From contig JAEZNC010000279.1 of the NCBI GenBank assembly GCA_023441905.1, forward strand, positions 1-5,186: a DNA stretch of 5,186 nucleotides. The letters are read 5' to 3'. A program made the position numbers and the translations under genes. Below the pieces are notes generated by a model. That model did not search any database. It saw only the letters and a program-made list of their open reading frames with translations, and had not been told where the DNA came from. Positions 1 through 5,186 of the stretch are shown piece by piece; the stretch's first letter is position 1, and every line of letters begins with the position of its first letter. The DNA comes from Bacillota bacterium (GTDB lineage Bacteria; Bacillota; Clostridia; Christensenellales; SZUA-584).

Positions 1-34
1 GGTTGCGTGGGTTCGATTCCCATCACCCGCTCCA
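1..34 (+). tRNA. tRNA-Gly, 3' part only (5' end outside window)
   Basis: This is the 3' end of a tRNA: a T-arm (GTGGG stem, TTCGATT loop, CCCAT stem) followed by the acceptor strand CACCCGC, a U discriminator and an encoded CCA. A 3' strand of CACCCGC implies a 5' strand of GCGGGTG. Together with the U discriminator this matches bacterial tRNA-Gly as known from Bacillota. The anticodon lies upstream of the window, so the isoacceptor cannot be read. It sits 15 bases before tRNA-Lys and is very likely co-transcribed with it. Confidence 0.88.
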
Positions 35-49
35 AGCTGCACTTGACAA

Positions 50-125
50 GGGCGATTAGCTCAGTTGGTAGAGCACCTGACTCTTAATCAGGGTGTCCGG
101 GGTTCGAGCCCCCGATCGCCCACCA
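50..125 (+). tRNA. tRNA-Lys (anticodon CTT)
   Basis: Complete 76-base tRNA. The acceptor stem GGGCGAT pairs with ATCGCCC at 115-121, followed by discriminator A and encoded CCA at 123-125. The D-arm contains AGCTCAGTTGGTAGAGC. The anticodon stem CCTGA/TCAGG encloses the loop CTCTTAA at 81-87, which places the anticodon CTT at 83-85 and decodes the lysine codon AAG. The T-arm has the usual GGTTCGAGCC core. It is the last gene of a tRNA operon, directly followed by a terminator. Confidence 0.97.
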
Positions 126-127
126 AG

Positions 128-160
128 GAACCTCGACGATTGTCGGGGTTCTTTATTTTT
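128..160 (+). terminator. Intrinsic terminator of the tRNA operon
   Basis: GAACCTCGAC (128-137) pairs with GTCGGGGTTC (142-151) around a GATT loop, giving a 10-bp stem with one T-G wobble. It is followed at once by TTTATTTTT. It begins two bases after the CCA end of tRNA-Lys, so it ends the tRNA transcript. The run 161-353 that follows holds no gene I can support. Confidence 0.93.
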
Positions 161-353
161 CGCTGTATATGAAATGCACTCCGAAGCAGATAACACGAAA
201 TATCACGAATATGTGTCTGGCTGAATTCTTTGTCTTGGTGACAACAAAGTTTGTGCTTTTCAGTCAATAACTCTGATCATATCGCATATATATCCCGTAT
301 ATAAACAAACAATTCTAAAAATCTCAAAACGAACAGGAAAGTAGGATGTTTCA

Positions 354-671
354 ATGGATGTATTCGTTGGTGTCACACTGCTGGCCTTGTTGATTGAAAG
401 GCTGGCGGAAGTGGTGAAAACGGCCATATCACCCGCCAAGCTTCCCGCATGGGGTTGGTTCGCCATCACCTCGGGTATCGGCATGCTGCTCTGTGTGCTG
501 TTCAATGTTGATATTTTTACAGAGCTGGGTTTTACCGCAGAGACGAAGGCGGCAATGGTCGTTGGACAGCTGATTACGGGTATTGCGGCAGGCAGCGGCA
601 GCGGTTTTGTTCACGACTTGATTCACAGAATCAAGCTCGATAAAACATCATCGTCTGGAGATGCAAATTGA
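354..671 (+). CDS. Small membrane protein, holin-like build, function unknown
   Basis: A 105-residue protein that I cannot assign to a named family. Three hydrophobic stretches are visible: residues about 1-18 (broken by acidic residues at 15 and 19), about 34-51 (WGWF through LCVLF), and about 67-82, a Gly-rich segment (VGQLITGIAAGSGSG) running into FVHDLIHRIKL. The tail is short, polar and Ser-rich. The size, the hydrophobic layout and the Gly-Ser-rich segment followed by FVHDLI resemble small phage-associated membrane or holin-like proteins of Bacillota; that is an impression from family knowledge, not a database match. The start at ATG 354 is supported by an AGGA at 343-346, seven bases upstream; the ATG at 346 is in another frame. 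No clear promoter was found, although AT-rich -10-like strings occur around 287-303. No intrinsic terminator follows. The neighbouring tRNA genes make a prophage remnant possible, but no integrase or att repeat is visible. Confidence 0.75.
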   Translation: MDVFVGVTLLALLIERLAEVVKTAISPAKLPAWGWFAITSGIGMLLCVLFNVDIFTELGFTAETKAAMVVGQLITGIAAGSGSGFVHDLIHRIKLDKTSSSGDAN

Positions 672-863
672 CGAGACCGATTTTATAATACCATTTAGGG
701 CACGTTGCTTGTGAAAAACGGCATGTTGGTCAATGCCTAGTATAAGGAGTCGTGAGATAAGAATGGGCTATGGAATCAGTATGGAAGAGTATGGTCGGCG
801 CAGAGGAAAATAGAGATTCAGCTTTAAGACAGATAAGAATGAGATACATTTCATAAAATAAGA

Positions 864-900
864 TAAATAAAAAGCGGCCGCGTCTCAGGGAGATGGCCGC
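864..900 (-). terminator. Intrinsic terminator of the ComFB-family gene
   Basis: Read on the minus strand, GCGGCC (900-895) pairs with GGCCGC (879-874). An inner stem ATCTC/GAGAC closes around a three-base loop, with a 2-base bulge between the two helices. A run TTTTTATTTATCT follows. It lies 18 bases past the stop codon at 919. On the plus strand no T-run follows the hairpin, so it works for the minus strand only. Confidence 0.88.
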
Positions 901-918
901 AAAGGTGCTTTTGTCAGA

Positions 919-1206
919 TCAGTATTCGCCTCTTTCATGATGCGGTTTGGTTTTGACAATATCGATAGCTCTCAGAATCGTAGCCGTTATATTGGCCTGC
1001 ATCTGGTCATCCATCGATTGAATGCGCGCCATAATATCGCCGCCCGCGCTGCTGACATACCGCGAAGGCAGCTTGTTAAGCGCAATCGCAATAATATCGG
1101 TACGGCATCTGTCACATTTGCATACGCCGGTTGACTCAATCAAATCATCAAGCTTATATGTAATCAAATCTTCAAGTATGTTTTTAGGTAAGCTTTTCGC
1201 AGCCAT
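919..1206 (-). CDS. ComFB-family protein (late competence development ComFB-like)
   Basis: A 95-residue cytoplasmic protein with the ComFB signature: a short N-terminal helix region (residues about 5-25), then CKCDRCRTDIIAIALNKLP (29-47) and SRYV (48-51), which matches the Cys-rich, D-I-x-A-x-A-L-N-x-L-P-x-R-Y-V core of the family. Cys29, Cys31 and Cys34 are in place; the B. subtilis ComFB structure is known to bind zinc through such cysteines. In B. subtilis comFB lies between comFA and comFC, but here no DNA-uptake gene adjoins, so a direct role in competence is doubtful. Stand-alone ComFB-like proteins have been described elsewhere as cyclic-dinucleotide receptors, so a signalling role is possible here by inference. 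The start is well supported by AGGAG (1220-1216), nine bases before the ATG. The gene has its own promoter and terminator and is transcribed divergently from hppA. Confidence 0.9.
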   Translation of the reverse strand: MAAKSLPKNILEDLITYKLDDLIESTGVCKCDRCRTDIIAIALNKLPSRYVSSAGGDIMARIQSMDDQMQANITATILRAIDIVKTKPHHERGEY

Positions 1207-1251
1207 TCACACTTGCTCCTTTTCGCAAAAGTATATGGTAATTTCTCGATT

Positions 1252-1281
1252 ATTATAGCATATATGATCTTATCATGGAAA
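1252..1281 (-). promoter_or_regulatory. Promoter of the ComFB-family gene (extended -10)
   Basis: On the minus strand a perfect TATAAT (1257-1252) is preceded by TGC, giving the extended -10 form TGnTATAAT. A weaker -35, TTTCCA (1281-1276), lies 18 bases upstream. Transcription would begin near 1245, giving a leader of about 40 bases before the ATG at 1206. Confidence 0.65.
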
Positions 1282-1402
1282 CTATTATTATTGAAAGCCT
1301 ATGGAAGCCGCTTTTGGCATTATTCTTAAATCATTTTATAACAAGCTTTTGAAGCGAAGTCAAAGAGAAAAGCTAACAGTCAGACAATGTAATAAAAATC
1401 AA

Positions 1403-1430
1403 TTACCATAATACGGATATATTCTATAAT
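1403..1430 (+). promoter_or_regulatory. Probable hppA promoter
   Basis: TTACCA (1403-1408) and TATAAT (1425-1430) are separated by 16 bases and match the housekeeping sigma-A type. The predicted start near 1437 leaves a leader of about 90 bases before the ATG at 1529. The same start makes the ATG at 1433 unusable, because it would lie at or before the first transcribed base. The rest of the intergenic stretch 1207-1528 shows no gene; it holds this promoter, the divergent ComFB promoter, and a weak AGCTTTT/AAAAGCT inverted repeat at 1344-1374. Confidence 0.6.
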
Positions 1431-1516
1431 ACATGAATAAATATTACTATTGGGAGATTCGGCTTTTATGTTATCGGTATATAAACCAACAAGTTTTTAA
1501 ACAGAGTATATCAATT

Positions 1517-1524
1517 AAAGGAGG
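1517..1524 (+). promoter_or_regulatory. Ribosome binding site that fixes the hppA start
   Basis: AAAGGAGG is a near-perfect anti-16S match lying 4 bases before ATG 1529. The spacing is short but acceptable. The next in-frame ATG at 1538 would be 13 bases away. No comparable site precedes the ATG at 1433. Confidence 0.85.
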
Positions 1525-1528
1525 CACT

Positions 1529-3613
1529 ATGGATCTAATGATTCTCGCCCCTGTTGGAGCGGTGGTGTCGTTGCTCTTTGCGGGATCCCTTGCGTTTCGC
1601 ATCAAGAGTTATTCAACGGGCACCGAGTTAATGACGAAGATTTCCGCTGCGATCAAAAAGGGTGCAAAAGCTTATTTGAAACGCCAATACACAGGAGTCG
1701 GCATTTTTTTTGCAGCTATGTTTATCGTTCTGCTCGTTCTTTCATTTTTGGGTTTTGTGAATGCGTTCGTGCCGTTTGCCTTTATAACAGGCGGTTTTTT
1801 CTCCGGTATGTCGGGCTTTATCGGTATGAGTATTGCGACTTCGTCAAATTCACGCACTGCCTATGCGGCAAGCGAGAGCCTAAACAAAGGTTTAAGAGTT
1901 GCGTTCTTTTCCGGCGGCGTTATGGGTTTTACCGTCGTCGGACTCGGCTTGCTTGACCTGTCTATTTGGTACTACCTGCTCGATCTCGTTTTCGGCCTGG
2001 ACATCCAAGGAATCACATCGGCAATGTTGACTTTCGGAATGGGTGCTTCGTCAATGGCACTCTTCGCACGTGTCGGCGGCGGTATCTTTACGAAAGCCGC
2101 TGATGTTGGTGCTGACCTCGTGGGCAAAGTGGAAGCCGGTATTCCTGAAGATGATCCGAGAAATCCGGCGGTTATTGCCGACAACGTGGGCGACAATGTG
2201 GGCGACGTGGCCGGCATGGGCGCAGATCTTTACGAATCGTACGTCGGCTCCATTGTGTCAACAGCTTCATTAGCTGTGGCTGCGAGCCTAGGAATTCAGG
2301 GCGTTGTGATTCCGATGGTGATGGCTGCCGTCGGCATTTTGGCATCCATCATCGGCACATTTTTTGTTCGTTCAGGCGAAAAGGCAGAGCAGAAGGTGCT
2401 GCTGTCCGCGTTGCGCAGAGGCGTATACGTCAGTTCGGTCTTTATCGTGATTATTGCTTTTTTTCTTGTTTACTTTGTACTCGGGGCGGACAAGATCGGT
2501 GTGTTTTTCGCGATACTGTCAGGGCTTGCTGCCGGCATACTGATCGGATTGTTTACTGAATATTTTACGTCGGATACGTATAAGCCCACACGCGGAGTCG
2601 CTGATTCGTCTAAGACCGGCCCGGCGACTGTGATTATCAGCGGAATTTCTCTCGGTATGAAATCTACACTAATGCCTATTATCATCATCGGTGCATCTGT
2701 TCTTGTGTCATTCTTTGTATCGGGTGGCATTAAAGACTTTAATATGGGTCTGTTCGGGATCGGCCTTTCTGCTGTCGGCATGCTGTCCACACTCGGCATC
2801 ACGCTCGCAACAGACGCTTACGGGCCGGTTGCAGACAATGCGGGCGGCATCGCCGAGATGAGCCATATGCCTCATGAAGTGCGCGAACGCACGGACGCTC
2901 TTGACTCCCTTGGCAACACAACAGCAGCCACGGGGAAGGGGTTCGCAATCGGTTCTGCCGCATTGACAGCGCTTGCGCTAATCGCGTCCTTTATGAATGA
3001 GGTTAAGATTTTAAAGCCCGATTTTGTTTTCGCGCTGGATATATTGAATCCTGTGACGTTAACAGGGCTGTTTATCGGCGGTATGCTGCCGTTCCTGTTT
3101 TCCGCAATGACGATGAAAGCGGTTGGACGCGCCGCCCAGGGTATTGTGGTTGAGGTTCGGCGTCAGTTCCGTGAAATCGTTGGTTTGATGGAAGGCAAGG
3201 CGGAACCGGATTACGCGCGCTGTGTGGATATCTGCACGAGAAGCGCACAGAAGGAAATGATACTTCCGGCACTGACAGCAATCATCTTCCCGGTTACTGT
3301 GGGACTCATACTCGGGCCCTATGCCGTAGCGGCGATGCTGGCCGGAGCCACGGTCACTGGCTTTATCCTCGCGATCATGATGGCGAATTCCGGCGGCACC
3401 TGGGACAACGCGAAAAAGTATATTGAAGCGGGCAATTATGGCGGAAAGGGCAGCGACTCGCATAAAGCTGCGGTCGTCGGTGACACGGTGGGTGATCCGT
3501 TTAAGGATACGTCGGGCCCCTCTATCAACATACTGATCAAGCTGCTGTCGATGGTGTCGATCGTGTTTGCCGGGGTGTTCATCAACGGGAATCTTTTAAG
3601 CTTATTCTTCTAA
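1529..3613 (+). CDS. hppA: Membrane-bound ion-translocating pyrophosphatase, K+-dependent type
   Basis: A 694-residue integral membrane pump that hydrolyses pyrophosphate to drive Na+ and/or H+ out across the cell membrane. The length is usual for bacterial members, which have about 16 membrane helices. The catalytic motifs are complete: DVGADLVGKVE (192-202) with EDDPRNP after it, DNVGDNVGD (218-226), DAYGPVADNAGG (429-440) and GDTVGDPFKD (651-660), which supply the Asp and Lys ligands for Mg-pyrophosphate. Ion-gate residues Asp233 and Glu236 (in GADLYES) and Lys671 (in NILIKL) are present. In GNTTAATGKG, Ala466 and Gly469 occupy the positions where K+-independent enzymes carry Lys-Thr, so this is a K+-dependent enzyme. 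The Glu236 placement fits Na+-pumping or dual Na+/H+ enzymes, but exact ion choice is inference. The open frame runs upstream to an ATG at 1433, but those 32 residues are not membrane-like, are absent from the family, and lie over the predicted transcription start; the start at 1529 follows AAAGGAGG. No terminator directly follows the stop; the first one is at 3862-3893. Confidence 0.97.
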   Translation: MDLMILAPVGAVVSLLFAGSLAFRIKSYSTGTELMTKISAAIKKGAKAYLKRQYTGVGIFFAAMFIVLLVLSFLGFVNAFVPFAFITGGFFSGMSGFIGMSIATSSNSRTAYAASESLNKGLRVAFFSGGVMGFTVVGLGLLDLSIWYYLLDLVFGLDIQGITSAMLTFGMGASSMALFARVGGGIFTKAADVGADLVGKVEAGIPEDDPRNPAVIADNVGDNVGDVAGMGADLYESYVGSIVSTASLAVAASLGIQGVVIPMVMAAVGILASIIGTFFVRSGEKAEQKVLLSALRRGVYVSSVFIVIIAFFLVYFVLGADKIGVFFAILSGLAAGILIGLFTEYFTSDTYKPTRGVADSSKTGPATVIISGISLGMKSTLMPIIIIGASVLVSFFVSGGIKDFNMGLFGIGLSAVGMLSTLGITLATDAYGPVADNAGGIAEMSHMPHEVRERTDALDSLGNTTAATGKGFAIGSAALTALALIASFMNEVKILKPDFVFALDILNPVTLTGLFIGGMLPFLFSAMTMKAVGRAAQGIVVEVRRQFREIVGLMEGKAEPDYARCVDICTRSAQKEMILPALTAIIFPVTVGLILGPYAVAAMLAGATVTGFILAIMMANSGGTWDNAKKYIEAGNYGGKGSDSHKAAVVGDTVGDPFKDTSGPSINILIKLLSMVSIVFAGVFINGNLLSLFF

Positions 3614-3616
3614 AGC

Positions 3617-3787
3617 CTATTCAATTAACGATTGATATACAATATGCCCATCATTGACCGCCCATTCAGGCATAGTTATCTGCGAGAGTCCCCAGGCTAT
3701 CAAAAAAGTGACATGTGTCATTCCATTGGAGCGTAAGCGATCGACTGAGCAGTGAATTGGAACCCATAGTTTAAAGCGTTTTTCCAT
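3617..3787 (-). CDS. Possible 56-residue protein or gene remnant, unrecognised
   Basis: On the minus strand an ATG at 3787 opens a 56-codon frame ending in TAG at 3617-3619, three bases past the end of hppA. The frame stays open upstream as far as a TAA at about 3850, so about 75 codons lack a stop. The product begins MEKRFKLWVPIHCSVDRLRS and contains a hydrophobic patch (VTFLIAWGL, residues 26-34) followed by TMPEWAVNDGHIVYQSLIE. The composition, with three Trp and a balanced mix, looks protein-like, and I do not recognise the family. Against it: no ribosome binding site precedes the ATG, no minus-strand promoter or terminator was found, and the clear terminator nearby points the other way. 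It may be a decayed gene, a fragment of a dispersed repeat, or chance. Confidence 0.25.
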   Translation of the reverse strand: MEKRFKLWVPIHCSVDRLRSNGMTHVTFLIAWGLSQITMPEWAVNDGHIVYQSLIE

Positions 3788-3861
3788 GGGATGCGTCCCG
3801 CTTCGCAGCCCTACGCAACACTCTTCAGCATTGGCATAAGTAGGGGGTTATCGGCAGTCTG

Positions 3862-3893
3862 AAGGCCATATGGTTATGCCATGGCCTTTTTTT
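3862..3893 (+). terminator. Plus-strand intrinsic terminator upstream of the leuA promoter
   Basis: AAGGCCAT (3862-3869) pairs with ATGGCCTT (3881-3888). Inside it a two-base AT bulge and a GG/CC pair close a TTATG loop. The hairpin is followed by a T run at 3887-3893. It would end either hppA read-through, giving a 3' untranslated region of about 250 bases, or an unannotated RNA from 3614-3893. It insulates the leuA promoter, which begins 13 bases further on. Confidence 0.85.
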
Positions 3894-3905
3894 GTAATTT
3901 TACTG

Positions 3906-3935
3906 TTGACAAAAACCTTGTCCGTCAATTATAAT
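3906..3935 (+). promoter_or_regulatory. leuA promoter with consensus hexamers
   Basis: TTGACA (3906-3911) and TATAAT (3930-3935) both match the sigma-A consensus exactly, with an 18-base spacer. Transcription would begin near 3942 and run into the T-box leader. A strong constitutive promoter is normal for genes whose control is exerted by attenuation downstream. Confidence 0.9.
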
Positions 3936-3941
3936 CACCTC

Positions 3942-4202
3942 AATAAAGGCTGTGATGGAGACCAGTAGCCAAAAACCTGCTTCACAGAGAGCCGTCGGTT
4001 GGTGCAAGACGGCAGGCAGTATTTGTTGAACTCGCTCCGAAGCCGCTGTACCGAAGCTTTTCAGTAGGCGCAGACGTCGTGACTCAACGTTACACGAGGA
4101 CGGGCATCATGTTGTGCCCTGATGAGCTGGTGGTTTTTGATTAACCACAAGCAGAGTGGTAACGCGAAGTCTTTCGTCTCTGTACGACGAAGGGCTTTTT
4201 TT
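3942..4202 (+). promoter_or_regulatory. T-box riboswitch leader, tRNA-Leu specific (CUC specifier)
   Basis: An RNA leader that senses uncharged tRNA-Leu and lets transcription continue into leuA. The Stem I apical hairpin is GCCGTC (3991-3996)/GACGGC (4008-4013) with an AGAGA bulge just before it and the loop GGTTGGTGCAA, as expected for the family. The specifier region GAACTCGC puts CTC at 4031-4033, a leucine codon read by anticodon GAG, in agreement with the downstream gene. A possible Stem II pseudoknot is GGGCA/TGCCC (4102-4106/4115-4119) with loop TCA facing TGA. A Stem III candidate is GTGGTT/AACCAC (4130-4148). The T-box AGAGTGGTAACGCG (4153-4166) forms the antiterminator: CAGAG (4152-4156) with CTCTG (4178-4182), and GCG (4164-4166) with CGT (4175-4177). 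The 7-base bulge TGGTAAC between them offers UGGU to the ACCA end of uncharged tRNA-Leu. Pairings were worked out by eye. Confidence 0.93.
4169..4202 (+). terminator. T-box-controlled terminator (leuA attenuator)
   Basis: GTCTTTCGTC (4169-4178) pairs with GACGAAGGGC (4186-4195) through 10 pairs, two of them T-G, around a 7-base loop. Seven T follow at 4196-4202. The left arm and loop overlap the 3' half of the antiterminator (4175-4182), so the two structures exclude each other: terminator with charged tRNA-Leu, read-through with uncharged. Confidence 0.93.
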
Positions 4203-4273
4203 ATTACAAATGCGTCAGCCGGTCGCAAAACAACATGAAATATTAAAAAGATGTTAGAAAAGGAGGCCAAGAC

Positions 4274-5186
4274 ATGACAACGATCAAGATTTTTGACACC
4301 ACATTAAGAGACGGCGAACAGTCGCCCGGGTGCAGCATGAACCTGCAGGAAAAGATTGAGGTGGCGCGTCAGCTCGAGAAGCTCGGCGTTGATGTGATTG
4401 AGGCCGGTTTTGCGATCGCATCTCCGGGGGATTTTCAATCGGTTAAGACCATTGCGGAAACGGTAAAGAACGCGCGCGTGGCGAGCTTATCAAGAGCGCT
4501 GAAAAAGGACATTGACCGAGCCTATGAGGCGGTGAAGGGGGCGGTCAGCCCGCGGATTCATACGTTTATCGCCACATCGCCGATTCATATGGAATACAAG
4601 CTCAAAATGAAGCCGGACGATGTGCTGGCACAGGCTGCGGAGATGGTGAAATACGCGAAATCATTATGCGCGGATGTGGAATTTTCAGCGGAGGATGCGT
4701 CAAGAAGCGAACCGGATTTTTTGTACCGCGTGTTTGAAGCGGTGATTGCGGCGGGGGCCACCTGCATCAACGTGCCGGATACCGTGGGCTATTCTATGCC
4801 GGAAGAATTCGGTGCTTTAATTAAAGGCGTGAAGGAAAACGTCAGAGGAATTGACAAGGTCGATCTGTCTGTGCACTGCCATAACGATTTGGGCTTGGCG
4901 GTGGCGAACTCTCTGGCGGCGATAAGCGCGGGTGCGACACAGGCCGAATGCACAATCAACGGAATTGGCGAGCGTGCCGGAAATGCGGCGCTTGAAGAGA
5001 TTGTGATGGCGATAGCGACGAGACAGGATTTCTATGGTTTTACGACGAACATAAACACCAAGCAGATTTACAACGCGTCGCGCTTGATTTCCGCGATCAC
5101 GGGTGTGCCGGTCCAGCCGAATAAAGCCATCGTTGGGAAGAACGCGTTTGCGCATGAAGCGGGCATCCACCAGCACGGCGTGCTGG
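4274..5186 (+). CDS. leuA: 2-isopropylmalate synthase, 3' end outside the window
   Basis: The first committed enzyme of leucine synthesis: it condenses acetyl-CoA with 2-oxoisovalerate to give 2-isopropylmalate, in the cytoplasm. The first 304 residues are present; the family usually has about 500, so the rest of the TIM-barrel linker and the C-terminal leucine-binding regulatory domain lie beyond the window. Visible motifs are DTTLRDGEQSPG (8-19) with catalytic Arg12 and metal ligand Asp13, SPGDF (50-54), EFSAEDASRS (136-145), NVPDTVGY (166-173), HCHNDLG (201-207) with metal ligands His201 and His203, and NGIGERAGNAALEE (229-242) with Asn237. The related homocitrate and citramalate synthases share several motifs, but TFIATSPIHMEYKLKM and EFSAEDASRSEPDF fit LeuA, and the leucine-specific T-box settles it. 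The start is supported by AAAAGGAGG ending 7 bases before the ATG. leuC, leuD and leuB commonly follow in Bacillota but cannot be seen here. Confidence 0.96.
   Translation, partial: MTTIKIFDTTLRDGEQSPGCSMNLQEKIEVARQLEKLGVDVIEAGFAIASPGDFQSVKTIAETVKNARVASLSRALKKDIDRAYEAVKGAVSPRIHTFIATSPIHMEYKLKMKPDDVLAQAAEMVKYAKSLCADVEFSAEDASRSEPDFLYRVFEAVIAAGATCINVPDTVGYSMPEEFGALIKGVKENVRGIDKVDLSVHCHNDLGLAVANSLAAISAGATQAECTINGIGERAGNAALEEIVMAIATRQDFYGFTTNINTKQIYNASRLISAITGVPVQPNKAIVGKNAFAHEAGIHQHGVL

Noticed and set aside
260..505. Minus-strand frame of 81 codons overlapping the start of the small membrane gene.
   Set aside because: It overlaps the better supported plus-strand gene and has no ribosome binding site; its composition (Ser/Thr rich, low complexity) looks like antisense translation.
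721..740. GGCAT/ATGCC hairpin (721-738 region) as a terminator for the small membrane gene.
   Set aside because: The stem is only five pairs and is not followed by a T run.
763..813. A 16-codon frame (MGYGISMEEYGRRRGK) downstream of the small membrane protein, with AAGGAG at 744-749.
   Set aside because: The ribosome binding site is 13 bases from the ATG, which is too far, and the peptide is too short to judge. It could be a truncated gene start but there is no other support.
937..1258. Plus-strand frames at 937-1134 and 1022-1258 across the ComFB gene.
   Set aside because: They are shadows of the minus-strand gene, which has a recognisable family core, ribosome binding site, promoter and terminator.
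3059..3463. Minus-strand frame of 134 codons inside hppA.
   Set aside because: It is an antisense shadow of a complete conserved gene, with His/Arg-rich composition and no start signals. Other minus-strand frames at 1972-2217 and 2470-2802 are rejected for the same reason.
3710..3721. TGACATGTGTCA imperfect palindrome as an operator.
   Set aside because: Short, isolated, and far from any promoter; such repeats arise by chance.
4817..5176. Minus-strand frame of 119 codons inside leuA.
   Set aside because: Arg-rich antisense reading of the conserved LeuA motifs; no promoter or ribosome binding site.

Overview
The window looks like chromosomal DNA from a member of the Bacillota, probably a clostridial lineage. 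The evidence is a tRNA-Gly with U discriminator and encoded CCA, strong AGGAGG-type ribosome binding sites, a ComFB-family gene, a K+-dependent membrane pyrophosphatase, and a leucine biosynthesis gene controlled by a T-box leader. The genus cannot be fixed from the sequence alone.

Layout: (1) 1-160: the 3' end of a tRNA-Gly, a complete tRNA-Lys(CTT), and a clear intrinsic terminator that closes the tRNA operon. (2) 354-671: a 105-residue small membrane protein of unknown function, holin-like in build, followed by about 200 bases with no convincing gene. (3) 864-1280, minus strand: a ComFB-family gene with its own extended -10 promoter, ribosome binding site and terminator. (4) 1403-3613, plus strand: hppA, a complete 694-residue ion-pumping membrane pyrophosphatase. 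It is read divergently from the ComFB gene and starts at 1529, not at the first ATG of the open frame. (5) 3614-3893: a puzzling segment ending in a plus-strand terminator. Its minus strand carries an unrecognised 56-codon open frame, and its plus strand carries alternative RNA pairings that would compete with the terminator. (6) 3906-5186: a consensus promoter, a T-box leader with a CUC (leucine) specifier, antiterminator and terminator, then leuA (2-isopropylmalate synthase), cut by the window edge after 304 residues.

The genes appear to be separate transcription units rather than one pathway. leuA should be switched on when uncharged tRNA-Leu accumulates. HppA would recycle the pyrophosphate made in biosynthesis, including tRNA charging, into a Na+ and/or H+ gradient; its residues point to a K+-dependent, probably Na+-transporting type. 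The ComFB-family protein may be a Zn-binding or cyclic-dinucleotide-responsive regulator. No CRISPR array, complete mobile element or obviously new multi-gene system is visible. The least explained stretch is 3614-3893.
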